Program-made: the position numbers and the translations under genes
From: Apricaphanius iberus
Lineage: Eukaryota; Chordata; Actinopteri; Cyprinodontiformes; Aphaniidae
Assembly (NCBI GenBank): GCA_028564705.1
Contig: JAPXFQ010000127.1
Coordinates: 1,426,001 to 1,490,000 of the forward strand
Reading direction: 5' to 3'
DNA: 64,000 nucleotides
In this document: positions 1 through 11,016 of the stretch, one piece after another
Position numbering within the stretch: the first letter of the stretch is position 1
How the letters are laid out: the number at the start of each line of letters is the position of its first letter
Notes under the pieces: model-generated
Seen by the model: only the letters and a program-made list of their open reading frames with translations
Database searches by the model: none
Told to the model about the DNA's origin: nothing

Positions 1-120
1 ACATCTGTTATTTTGTCTCATTTATGTTTAGTTTGTATAGTCTGGTGCCTTTAGTCTCTTCAAGAAAGGCACCAGAAGTTATACAGTTTATTAATTCAAC
101 AATATGTAGCAAGGTACACA

Positions 121-215
121 ACGAGGGCCCAGGCGGGATTCGACCCCACGACTCCCAGGTGAAGGTCATGTGCACTAACCAGTTAGCCAAAGGGATATCC
201 CTGTGGCCAAGCAGC
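121..215 (-). repeat. tRNA-like SINE fragment
   Basis: Read on minus, the block has an A-box-like TGGCTAACTGGTTAGTGC and a B-box-like GGGTCGAATCCC at tRNA spacing, but stems do not pair cleanly, so it is a tRNA-derived SINE or tRNA relic rather than a working tRNA gene. It lies in the presumed 3' flank or 3' UTR of samd8. Confidence 0.55.
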
Positions 216-244
216 CAGGGCAAATAATCTATCGGAGCCATAGT

Positions 245-350
245 GACAGGACCTCCACACTGTCACAAATAGTATCGGATCGGTATCGACAGATACACAA
301 AATCCAGCCATCGGTATCGGGACTGAAAAAGTCGGATCGGTTCATCCCTA
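245..350. mobile_element. Fragment of an hAT-type element (CATCCCTA end)
   Basis: Repeated TATCGG words and a right end CATCCCTA at 343-350 match the ends of the two complete small hAT elements at 7930 and 40017. The left end is not evident. Confidence 0.4.
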
Positions 351-1207
351 GTAATGATTTTAAAGCAACTATTCACTTTCTACGAAAAAAGAGAAATAAA
401 ATATCCCTGATCTTTTTTGTTATTAAACATGAGGAAGTCAGGTACTTGGTTGCATATTGATAAAAAGGCTATCTTGGTCACACTTACTAAAGTGCTCTTT
501 GTAGTAAAATGTAAACTCTTAACAAATTCAGTCTGACCCCCCCCCCCCCTCCACCCCACATGTTTTACTTTGTTCACATGTCTGACAAATTACCATTAAC
601 CTGTAAACATCTCAAAAGCAGAAGTTAATAACAATACTACATAGCTAAAAGTGTACCAACTTTCAGAAAATGCCAACAGGCCTACCATTTGCTTTTATAA
701 AATACAAGTCTGTATTAATTAATTATTAGGAAACATGCAATTCATATCCCAGAGAAAAGTTTATCATGCTGTGAAACATTCAGCCAACTCTGTCATCACA
801 GGAATATGCTAATTATGAGCCAACTGTTGGAGCATGCTAGCAACAATCGGAACTTATCCCATAAAAAAAATAAAAATACAGAAAAGATTCTCTGGTCAGA
901 TGGATTAAATATTTTGAGCAACAAAACTGTACACAGGTTCTGCTTTATAGCCAGCTCTGTCTGTTTCATGTAGTTTCCTGTTTGCTAAGATAACTAGTTA
1001 TTAGCTGTTGATTTATATTTAGCACACTGACAGTTGTTTAAATATTCAAGTTTTTTAGCTTAAATATGCAACCCAAACTGTATATCTGTTCATTTTAACC
1101 TGAGTAAAACAGAGCATTTTTAAAAATAATAAATAAAAAAATCGAAATAATTTTGAAGGAAAATTTCTTTGAGGCACTGAAACGAAAAGCTCAATTGTTG
1201 ATGAAAA
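351..1207. other. 3' flank or 3' UTR of samd8
   Basis: AT-rich sequence with a C-run at about 538-549. No coding frame, RNA gene or clear repeat was recognised. On minus it is immediately downstream of the samd8 stop and probably contains its 3' UTR. Confidence 0.5.
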
Positions 1208-3644
1208 CTATCCAATTAGAGTTTTCATAAAGGCAGGTTTATCAAAGGGCCAGTTATACTGGTTGGGGACGGGTCCATTCACATTGCACTCAAAGAAGGA
1301 GAACATGGGGAACCAAATGCGTGCTCTGCGACTGTGCTGGTAGGCGCGGGTGTTGGCTAATGTGTGGTAGTAGAGGAAGAGGCGGGTGGTGATGTAGAAG
1401 GCTATGAAGACGTCAATGGAGTAGTGCTCGTGGGCAGCCAGGATGAAGAAAATCCCAAACAGGTTTAAAACCCAGGAGATGGTGTGGATCAGATTCCAGT
1501 TTCTTGGGGTGTCTGAAAATAAAAGGAATTAGTAGGAAAAAATCTGTTAAAGTACATTGTTATGTAAAATTTTCATAATTTTTCAGATTTATATTTCCAG
1601 AGTTGTGAGTTGCTATAAAAGGGTAGATAACTAATTTCTGAGTTTATAGAAGATATTTCTAAATGGTCGCCGTTCAAGTATAGACGTAAGGGGAAAAAAA
1701 TGTGACAGAGATGACAGAAGCAGGAAGGAAGAAAGGAAGGAAGAAATGAAGGAAGGAAAATAGTAACAATATGTGCAAATGGAAATATTTTTCACTATTC
1801 CTGTTTTTTTCCATGCTAAACCTGACCAGGTAAATACTCAAATCACAATCATTACCATTCCAGAATGTTTAGAAACCTTATCTATATTTTAAATCATGTG
1901 TAAGTAAAATATAAGGCACCATCATATTGGCACACTAAGCCACATGTCAGTTATGATTGGCTAATACTAGCTTTAAGATTAATTTTAGTTCATCCTAAAT
2001 ATTATGTTCATTTTCTACACTGCTACCTATTATGATTTTTTAAAAGGTTCGAAATATTAAAATTAATCTGTTAAAATATATACATTTTTTCTTACATTCA
2101 AAGTTTGAGAACCACAGCTCAAGAACCCTCATGATTCTACACCAACCACATTGTCAAGCATATAATTTGATTTGGAGCTGATGTATAGTTTAAAAGGTCC
2201 CAAATATTAATTAACTGGTCCAAGACCAGACAAACAACAAATATTATTATATTATCACCTCAGTTATACCTAAAATGTGTAATTCTGAGTCCGTTAATTA
2301 AAGCAAACAAAAAAATAACACTTACATTCAGTCACAAAGAAGTTGAGCATTGTGATGACCACAGTGTGTCCACTGAACATGTAGTCTCCACAGGTTTGGA
2401 CACCTGTAAGAGTCATCCCAAACCCACTCCATATAGCCAACGCTCTCTGGATCTTTCCCCAGGTATCACCATATGACTTGTAGGACACACACACACAAAA
2501 ATCTATGAATTGCTGAGTTACCCTGTGATTGTAATTACTAGCTACTCCAGGAAAAAAAAAAATCTGTTTGCAGCATCTCTTCTGTTTTACCCACCAGGCT
2601 GGCACATTTCAGGTGCTGTCCAGGTACAGAGAGTGAGGTGGCAAACATGGTGCAACAACGAAGCAAGAACACTGTTCCCATCAAAGAACACAAACGTCTG
2701 AGGAGAATTGATCTGAAACACAGACAGAATAAAAGTTTGTATCGAAACCTGTGGCATAATGAGGAGAGTGCAGTGTGATGCAGTCACTGGAAAAGAGAAA
2801 ACCTGTGCTTGTGAAGGAGCAGGATCAGCAAAAACATGTAACACAAGATAAGGCCACAAGCTTCAGCCATCACAAAAGCCCAAGGGATTCTGGGTACACT
2901 GTGAAAGAGGGAAAATATGTATGTCAGCCTGTAGATTAGAGGCAAAAGCAGGAGAACATGTTCATAAACTATGGAGATACAGTTGCAAAACACACAAGAT
3001 AAGCAGGTCGGTTCATACCTGTCCAGGAATATATCAGGAAGAGGCGGATAAGTCCTCATGTCAGGGACACGCTCGTGCACGATAACCATGACAAAAGAGG
3101 TCACCCCACACACTAAAAATACATATACACAACTAAGGACAGTCTTCCAGACCTCGGGATCCAGTCTGCCCGCCATTGGCTGTCGAAACCTCCCATTAGA
3201 GTGCGTCTGACAAAGAACTGCCCCAGGCACACATCCAAGACTACTACTGTTCCTCAGTCGCAGCTCCGTCCCATTACACAAATGATCTGCCCCTTTGCAG
3301 CCCCGTCTTTCAGCTCCGTCACAGCTCCACTCACCCCTGGGAGCACCCAGCGAGGGTCCCGCAGAGGGAGCATCCAACGGCCATAGACCCAGCTCTTCTA
3401 GCTCAGCTTTATTCTCCCTTTGGAGGCGGCGGAGGGCGACGGTGAGTCTTTTGATGTGCCCCAGCACAGCAAGGCTCAGTGGAGGACCCCGTAAGTCGGC
3501 CTCAGTCAGAGCCAGCAGACTGAGGCCATCAATGCGGTGCTGCGAACACAACAAGTCCACGTACTGTCCGAATCCTTCCGTCTTCAGCCACTTGGCCACT
3601 TGATTAGTGCTCCAGGCACTAACGCGGTCATTTAACTCCGACAT
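1208..3644 (-). CDS. samd8: Sphingomyelin synthase-related protein SAMD8 (ceramide phosphoethanolamine synthase), complete
   Basis: Five coding exons join in frame to 431 residues: 3644-3019, 2898-2803, 2712-2595, 2476-2326, 1512-1208 (stop TAG 1208-1210). The N-terminal SAM domain (about residues 10-75, with [15 protein letters not shown]) is followed by a variable linker and several membrane segments, the first at [19 protein letters not shown]. The lipid phosphatase-like catalytic histidines and aspartate are visible in [12 protein letters not shown] and [10 protein letters not shown]. Family knowledge: SMSr sits in the ER membrane, makes ceramide phosphoethanolamine and acts as a ceramide sensor. 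The start at 3644 follows a splice acceptor (cag at 3649-3651) by four bases, so a non-coding 5' exon is expected upstream. An in-frame upstream ATG at 3773 lies in the intron and was not used. The C-terminus FMKTLIG fits the vertebrate protein. Very sure of family. Confidence 0.95.
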
Positions 3645-3651
3645 CCGGCTG

Positions 3652-4690
3652 CACACAGGAATATAAAACATTATGAAAGCAGGTTTTATTTTAAACAAAT
3701 AAAAAAAAATCTGAACACATATAATTTCTGTAATGACTTTTACTGATTTAAAAGCACAATGCTTAGTATTCATACCTTTTGAACTTTCTCAAGTTATGTT
3801 TACAGCCGCGAGATCCAATGTCATTTATTGGAATTTTATGTCATAAACGAACAGATTACAGAATAATTTTGTCAAATGAGAGGGAAAATTAAAGAAATTC
3901 ATCAAAGAGTTGGTGACTTCATTATTATCTATTAATAGTCATTAGGAGAAATGAATCTGTTATGTCTTCTACAGCTCTTATTTCATGTGACATATCATGA
4001 AACCCTACAAGCTTTCAGTGCAAATAGTTGTGTTCAGGGCGGTTTACACCACAACAGAGCAGTACCGTGTGTATTAGTATGCACTGTGTTATACGTCAGG
4101 TAAAGGTCAAACCAAAACAAACAACGCTCCTCTATGTTCTACTGTTGTTGATTAGAACTCACAGATAATAAATGAACATATCACTTGGAGAAACAGAAAA
4201 AAAAAGTTAGTTTGTTCGTTAGATTGTGCACATTTTTATTTTAGAGTAGAAACAAAGTAAGTGACCTGTCTTGCACATACTCAATATTGATAAATTAGTT
4301 TCGGTGCTTCAGCTCTTTTTTTGTTTTTCAGTTTTCACCCTTTGACCTTTGTGATAAGTTTGCAGTGATGTTGCTCCAAAGGTCTGCAACTCTGCATTGA
4401 CGTGACTGGAGTTCTGTCGACTTTTTAAAATTAGCGATAGCTTTCATTCTCAATATCTTTTTTTCCGCCTGAACAGTATTTAATTTTCTTCTCTTTTGCT
4501 GTCTGACATAAAAATCAGACTCAACCTTTAGTGTTTTATTCAATTCAGCTAGAAACAAAATAATTGACATTTAACAAATGCCAAACTAATGAGTAGGATA
4601 TTATTTAAGAGAATTGTTTTTAACTTTCTTCAGATTCGCCAGTTTAATTACATTTATTTAATATTGATTACTGAAACAATGACTGTGTAG
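3652..4690. other. 5' flank / first intron of samd8
   Basis: AT-rich. It should hold the first intron, the non-coding first exon and promoter of samd8, but none could be placed. A short frame at 4328-4570 on minus resembles nothing known. Confidence 0.4.
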
Positions 4691-5478
4691 TAGGGATGGG
4701 CGATATCTTATTTTTTGTAACATATCGTTGAAAATTCTCATCACGATAAAAAATTGTCTCCTTGCGAAAATAACGATAAGTCTAGTTGGCGTAGTTCGAT
4801 TTACCTTTCACGTGCGGAGTGAAATCAAGCATGGCGGAAAGGCGTGAGGCTGGGGAGGAACTTGTTTTAAAACGAGGACATACCATCACAGTTTGGAGCT
4901 GGTTTGGTTACAGAAAATCAGGTGAGGAGCAAACTACTGTAATATGCAGTTTGCTGAAAAACAGTGGTTACAAAACACATCCAATTTGTTCCATCATCTG
5001 AAACACAAACCAGAGTAGGAAAACGTATGAAGATACCTGACGCAACAGAGGCGTCAACTACAAGTGAACCCACGTGTAAGAAAATTCCCACCCAGATTAA
5101 AATTGCCTACGCCTTTGCTAATTGTGTTCAATATGATAAGCAAAGTAAACGATGGGTTTAATTGATAGAAGCAGTGGCATTTTGTTTGACAAAAGACATG
5201 TTGCTGTTCCAAACTGTTGAAAAAGAAGGATGCAAGCAAATGGTCAATAAACTGGACCCAAGGTACAACAAGGATTTTTATGATTCAACCGCAGACGTGG
5301 AGTAGCAGAGTGACTGAGCCGTACATTAACCGTACATTGTTGTCACTGAAACACAAGTTAAATAGAACATAATCTGCTATTTTATGGAAGAAAATATATT
5401 ATCATCATTTGTATCGTTATCGCAATAAATACCCGAAATTATGGTGATAAATTATTTAGGCCATCTCGCCCATCCCTA
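4691..5478 (+). mobile_element. Internally deleted hAT transposon with BED-finger transposase relic
   Basis: Ends are inverted: TAGGGATGGGCGATA on the left and CTCGCCCATCCCTA on the right. Flanks ctgtgtag and ctttgtac agree at six of eight bases, fitting the 8-bp hAT target duplication. Inside, 4831-5000 encodes MAERREAGEELV then VWSWFGYRKS, which resembles the BED zinc finger start of ZBED-like hAT transposases. A later piece encodes KQSKRWV and LIEAVAFCLTKDMLLFQTV with a stop between them. The catalytic core is missing, so the copy is dead. Confidence 0.75.
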
Positions 5479-7039
5479 CTTTGTACTCCATAATACACTT
5501 TCTGAATAAACTGGTGATATTTTTAGGTTCACTGTCTATTTGGAAAACCCGATTCTGGTGAATGTTTAAGTTCTTGGCTGATGCCTGGAGATACTGTTGC
5601 CATACTTAGCATGTTTTTTCCTCATTAGGCTTTTTATTTTTGTCTTTTTTCATATATTGTATTTTCTTTTAGACTGAAAGACCAGATCTAAAAAGAAACA
5701 CAGTAGAGGCCAGGGAAAGCCTGATTGGAACTTTTCTAATTATTTCCCTTTTTTGTAAATATCTTTAAGTTATACTTTTAGTATTCTATTTTTAATTTTT
5801 GTAAACACACATTATTTTAGTGTTGTAATTGTATCCTTATTGTATGGTAGATTATTCTGCTCTTTTAAAAAATTTCTTCTCAGAACAACAGTCTCACCCA
5901 TCATGAGATCACATCACTTAAAGTGGACATACTGGTTTAACCAAGAAAGGAGCATGTTGTTTCACACCATTACTGAAACCTCGCTGTCCCCAACGTAAAA
6001 CAGTTTATTATTTTACCCCCACACTAAATGCAAAAGCAGTGACAGAAAACACACAGAGAGAGCATTAAAACTGGAAAATAGGCAGAGCAGTGCTTAATAT
6101 TTACATATCTGAAACTAAAATAACTCACCAGCAATTATTTTGCACTGCTCCTAAAAGAGAAATGGTTTATTTTTATCTACGCTCCACTGTTTACTGGCCT
6201 CTTCTGTGGCCGGGGCTTTACTTGGGATGAAAAAGGGCCATGTCAGCACATTTGGTCAGCTTACACTGACTCACAGGGAGCACTGACACACAACTGAAAC
6301 AGAGAAAGCTCCCAGTGTGTTTCAGACAAAGACAGCTCGACAAAGAGCTTACAGTGTCTCCAAAACAGAGCCACGAAGAGATATTATTTTAGAAACCTGA
6401 GAGTATGACAAAAATTCAGCTTAGAATAAAAAATATGTCCCATAATAATGTATAATATGCTGCTCTAAACTTACTTGATTTTTACATTTTTTTATTCATA
6501 AAACAGTGTTGGCCTACCTTGTCAAAAGAGGACCAGTGTCACAGTGCTGCTGGAAGTCTCAGATAAACATTCTGCCTGTTTCTCCACTCCCAGGATTGTG
6601 TCATGGCCAACATGTTTCAAACAACTAGGCAACACCAAACAGGAAGCTACATCTAATGAACAACTTCAGCAAAGAAGGGCTCATTGCTTCAAACAGAGGT
6701 ACATCTTGGAGCAGACTGACATCTGCAGGCCAGTCTTGGGAAAAGCATGGCTCTTGTTACGAGCAATGTTGCACCAGATTAAAAAAAAAAGGGTTAAAAC
6801 AATGATTTAGTTTGACCAGAACCATGAAGTGGCTTTTATAGACAGGCACATTTCCAAACATGTGTCACATGATTTATTTTTAATTTTTATTTTTTATCAG
6901 CTTGTGCCAAAGTGCACCACCTGCTTGTGGCAGTCACTGGTTGAGTGGAGAGGGGAAGGTTGTTTTCTCTTCAGGAAACCTACAGAGTGGCACAAGCACC
7001 TGAAACACAGAAATTACACATCCACCCTCAGGTGTTGTA
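5479..7039. other. Intergenic, samd8 side to dusp13a copy 1
   Basis: No gene or clear repeat recognised. The last 50 bp hold two E-box words, CACCTG at 6997 and CAGGTG at 7029, just ahead of the dusp13a start. Confidence 0.4.
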
Positions 7040-9365
7040 ATGGAGGAGAAATGTGTTACAGAGGACTTAAAGTGGACAGATACAGAAGTGGAGGAAGAAC
7101 AACCAGGCAGCACAGGTGAGACTCCAACTCTTCAGGAGCTCGAGGAGATTTTACATTCAGCTCCTCGCTCGTGTCACCATGCAGATGAAGTGTTGGCGAA
7201 TCTTTTTCTGGGAGACATGTGAGTATCCTGGTCTGCAGTTCAGCTTACATAGTTATATGCATTTAAAATGTATTAATGTGTGTTGAAAGGTCCCCTCAAC
7301 ATCACTTTACAACTACAAACTTTAATATGTTAAATTTGGATTTATTGTAACAGAGTGACAAAATTTAGTATATTGAATAATTGAAGGAGCATGGTACAAC
7401 AACAAAATCTTTCAAATCTCATCCATCCACCTAAATTGAAAGGCTGATCAAAGAGAGCATGAATGGAGCCCAGAAACCCATCGTACCTTTTGAGAAACAG
7501 CAGAGTTTCACAGCTCAACATCAGGACTATTAGTTATGCACTCTGCAAATCTGGCTTTCACTGGAAAGGGGCAAGTAGAAATTCCCATCTGCAGATTACC
7601 ACAAGTATTTTCATTGTGAAACATGGTGGTGGCAGCATCATTATGTAATGTTACTTCTCACTAGACACAGAGATACTGAACAGAGGTAATGGGTTGATGG
7701 ATGGGGTTGAAATAGGGACAATCCCAGAAGAAAACTTGTTAGACGCTAGAAAGGATGTGACTGTGTGTGGTTAAGCTTCTTAATGTACAACAACTTTAAA
7801 CATACAGTCAAAGCTACAATTAAAAAGTTTAGATCAAAGCCATCAAAGCCATGATATTATCTGTTGGAGATATGCCGGTTTAACTCCAGACCTAAATCCA
7901 GTTGAGAATCTGTGGCAAGAACACAAAACTAGGGATGCACCAATACCGATACTGGGATCGGGTATTGGGGCCGATATCTTTCTAACATACTCATATTGGT
8001 ATCGGTATAGGTACCGATACCATGAACCGATACTTAAATTGTGGAGGCTCTGTAATCATTTAACAGAATTTTTTTATTTTCCTCTTGAAATTTTTGTTTT
8101 GTGGCAAATTTTTATCAATATTTTATTTTTTATCTTAATCACCATCATTTGTTGTAACAAGCAGAGAAGAAAATAAAACCTGTATTCCAATTCAATGCAT
8201 TTTTTTGTGTGGTAAAATTATTGGTACTCTGTATTGGCAAGTTCTCAGATCCTAGTATCTGTATTGTATCGGTTTTAAAAAGTTGTATCGTTGCATCCCT
8301 ACTAAAAACTGATCTCCATTTAATCTGAGTAAACTTTAGCAATGCCAAGAAGAAGAATGGGTCAAAAGGGGTGCTGTAAATGCAACAAAAGATGGTTTTA
8401 CATACAGTGGACCCCCGATATTGGAGGTGGTTAGGGTCCAAAACAGCCTGCGAATTGCCGAAACACGCAAATACTTGAGACCCGCAATAAATGAGTATAA
8501 GTGCATATTTTAGTTGTTCAAACACAAATATTTTTAAATATGCATAAATGTGTACAGTGGAAGCCATGTTAGCACTGCTTTGTGTTTTCCTTATTTCTGC
8601 TGTTGGAAGTAAAACCAATAAACAAATTGTAAAGTAAATGCTGCTCATAGATTGGCTGCTTTGCAAACGCCAGCCAATAGCATAGTAGATAGCATTATTA
8701 TTGTACATTATACACATATTTTTAACAGTATTGTATAGCAAAATGATTTCTTGCAAAAATATTTGGTAGCTTTTTTTCAAACAGCCTTTTACCTGTTAAA
8801 ACTAATTAAATTCAAAAAGGTATCATCATGCTTATTAAAGCAATGTATCTCCTTTTTCCAGGTTTATGTCTCATGACAAGTTTGGACTCTGGCAGCTGGG
8901 CATCACTCATGTGCTGAATGCCTCCCATGGGAAACTCTGTTGCAAAGGCAGGGATGACTTTTATGGAACAACGGTGAAGTATTACGGAGTGCCCGCCAAC
9001 GACTTGCCGACTTTCGATCTCTCACCTTTTTTCTACCCTGCTGCAGAGTTTATTCATCTGGCTTTGCTATCAGAAGGTACAGCCTACATGTTTTCAGAAA
9101 TAAGAACAATGAAATAACAAGTTGAGTTTTATACTTATGTTTTTGATTGTTTTCAGGGAAGGTTTTTGTACACTGTGCCGTGGGAGTTAGCCGCTCGGCT
9201 GCGCTGGTTTTGGCCTACCTGATGATCCATCATCGCTTTAGTCTCCTGTCTTCTATACGCTGTGTGCAACAGAAACGTTGGATTTTCCCTAACAGAGGAT
9301 TTTTACGACAGCTTATAGACCTGGAAAAAACACTGCAAGTTGAAAGACAAACTGAGCTTAGATAA
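7040..9365 (+). CDS. dusp13a: Dual-specificity phosphatase, DUSP13A (MDSP)-like, copy 1
   Basis: Three exons, 7040-7218, 8862-9076 and 9157-9365, give 200 residues with intron phases 2 and 1, shared by the other phosphatases of the cluster. The atypical DSP domain starts near [10 protein letters not shown] and holds [12 protein letters not shown], the general-acid loop [13 protein letters not shown] and the P-loop [10 protein letters not shown] (HCxxGxxRS, nucleophile Cys). The run [11 protein letters not shown] and the [12 protein letters not shown] motif resemble mammalian DUSP13A (muscle-restricted DSP) more than DUSP13B. Such enzymes dephosphorylate Tyr and Ser/Thr in the cytosol; the substrate here is not evident. 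Intron 1 (1.6 kb) holds a Tc1-like relic and an hAT element. Two E-box words (6997-7002, 7029-7034) lie just upstream of the start, compatible with muscle expression but common by chance. Confidence 0.9.
7430..8405 (+). mobile_element. Tc1-like transposon relic, split by an hAT element
   Basis: Degraded plus-strand transposase pieces are recognisable: [11 protein letters not shown] near 7610-7646 and [11 protein letters not shown] near 7887-7920, both hallmark Tc1 DDE motifs. The downstream part resumes at about 8335 (AAGAAGAATGGG...) after the hAT insertion at 7930-8301. Frames are broken many times. It lies in intron 1 of dusp13a copy 1. Confidence 0.7.
7930..8301 (+). mobile_element. Small non-autonomous hAT element (372 bp)
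   Basis: Starts TAGGGATGCACCAATACCG and ends GTATCGTTGCATCCCTA, inverted to each other. Flanks cacaaaac and ctaaaaac agree at six of eight bases. It is inserted in the Tc1-like relic. A sister copy lies at 40017-40377. Confidence 0.8.
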
Positions 9366-9961
9366 GCAGGTTATTTATTTGTTGGATAATTGGTTAGGTC
9401 AGCTTTTTTCCCCTTTTTTAATGTTTATGGATGAGTTTGACCAAACAGAGGCAGGGATACTCTTTATTTTCTGGATATTTATTAGATAAAAAAAATAATT
9501 TACAACAAACAACAGGCAGTATGGAGCTGTGCACCAAGGAGCAAAATGCTTATAATGGCGAAAGGAGGATCTGAGGGGTGAGTGAACAGAGAGGCTTTAA
9601 TGCAGGGGAGGATGATTACTGGAATGTGTAAGAGGGGTGTGTAATTACTGTGAGAAAAAAATGATCAGATATTAAAAAACAAATACATATCCAGAATTAG
9701 TCACTTAACAGAATATAAACAAAGAGACATCTTAGAAGTTAGATCACTTTCCACATTTGCAAACTACCCTTAAATAACCCTGACGTCCTGCCAGCAAGAG
9801 TATACTGAAAGCATTGGGCTAATTTTGGAGCAGGGCTGCGCGCCACCCAATAAATCAACCAGTTGCTCATGCCTCTCACCGACCTGATGAAGGGACGATG
9901 GGCTGGGGCAGCAAGGGCAGCACAGGCGTATGCTTAGTGTCGGACTCTGTGCACAGGAAGA
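9366..9961. other. Intergenic between the dusp13a copies
   Basis: About 600 bp, presumably 3' UTR of copy 1 and promoter of copy 2. No further feature recognised. Confidence 0.5.
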
Positions 9962-11016
9962 ATGTCAAGGAACGGCCAGCGACAGAACCTGGTGGTCATT
10001 AAGGAACTTGAACTCATCTTGGACTCCTGCACACTGGAGCTCACATCTATGGATGAAGTCTGGCCTAACTTGTACATAGGAAATGTGTGAGTGTACAGTA
10101 ATATCTTTGAAAGCAGAAACAATATATTATTGAGCTGTTTATTTAAACTTTTTTCATGTTTTTTTGTTTAATATGGTGGGAAACCTTAACTAATCTAGCA
10201 TTTAGAAGATTTTAGCAGGTCTATAACTCATGTCAGAACAAACATAATTGCAATGTAAATATTTTGAAGAAGTTACATTTTCATAAGAGCTACCATTTAC
10301 AGCAGATGTGAACAGTTATCATGAGGCTACTTAGCTCTTGAAAAGTATATATCAACTTGAACCTGTCAAAAATGTGTGTTAATATGCTCTGTATATAATG
10401 TTTACTGAATGCCTATATAATCATCTGGGGTGCTGAATTGTGATTATTTTGTATAATTCCACAGTTCTGTTTTATTTATGTCTTCTTTGTGATTCTTAGG
10501 GCTGTCGCACAGAACAAAAATAAATTACATAAGTTTAGCATCACTCATGTCCTGAACGCAGCACACTCCAAGCAGGGCAGCATCGGTGACCAGAGCTTCT
10601 ATGGGAACACGTGTGTTTACTTGGGCATCCCTGCAGAAGACTCAGACCAGTTTGACCTCAGTCAGTACTTTCAATCTGCTGCCGACTTCATTCATAAAGC
10701 TCTAAAGAGCAAAGATGGTAAACCTCTTTCAGTATCTTTCAAAATATCAAAGATGTTGAATTTTTTAAATTTATTTTCCATTTAAAAAAAAAAATCCTCT
10801 TTAGGAAAAGTGTTGGTTCACTGCATCATGGGTGTGAGTCGATCAGCCACTTTGGTCCTGGCGTACCTTATGCTGAGGCATCGTTTCTCACTAAGAGATG
10901 CTTTGAAACATGTTGTCAAAAAACGAGCCATTTATCCCAACCGGAACTTCCTAACTCTTCTCATAAAGCTGGACGAAGCGCTGACCCAGAAAAGGATGCT
11001 GTGTCCTCTTCTCTAA
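9962..11016 (+). CDS. dusp13a: Dual-specificity phosphatase, DUSP13A (MDSP)-like, copy 2
   Basis: Exons 9962-10086, 10500-10717 and 10805-11016 give 184 residues with the same intron phases as the copy 600 bp upstream on the same strand. Visible motifs are [26 protein letters not shown], the acid loop [16 protein letters not shown] and the P-loop [18 protein letters not shown]. The [13 protein letters not shown] stretch marks it as DUSP13A-like. The start follows the only in-frame ATG ahead of the conserved domain, AATGTCAAGG at 9961-9970. The compact introns (413 and 87 bp) contrast with copy 1. A poly-A signal AATAAA lies at 11267-11272, 250 bp past the stop. The two copies differ clearly in sequence, so the duplication is not recent. 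Which one is orthologous to the single mammalian DUSP13A cannot be settled by eye. Confidence 0.9.

Noticed and set aside
121..215. Functional tRNA gene
   Set aside because: A and B boxes are present but acceptor and anticodon stems do not pair properly; more likely a SINE head.
3645..3773. Earlier in-frame start for samd8 at 3773
   Set aside because: A good acceptor precedes 3644 by a few bases and the extra residues do not resemble SAMD8; it is intron sequence.
8145..8780. 211-residue open frame on minus in dusp13a intron 1
   Set aside because: It spans the hAT element end and AT-rich intron, has no known domain and biased composition; chance frame.
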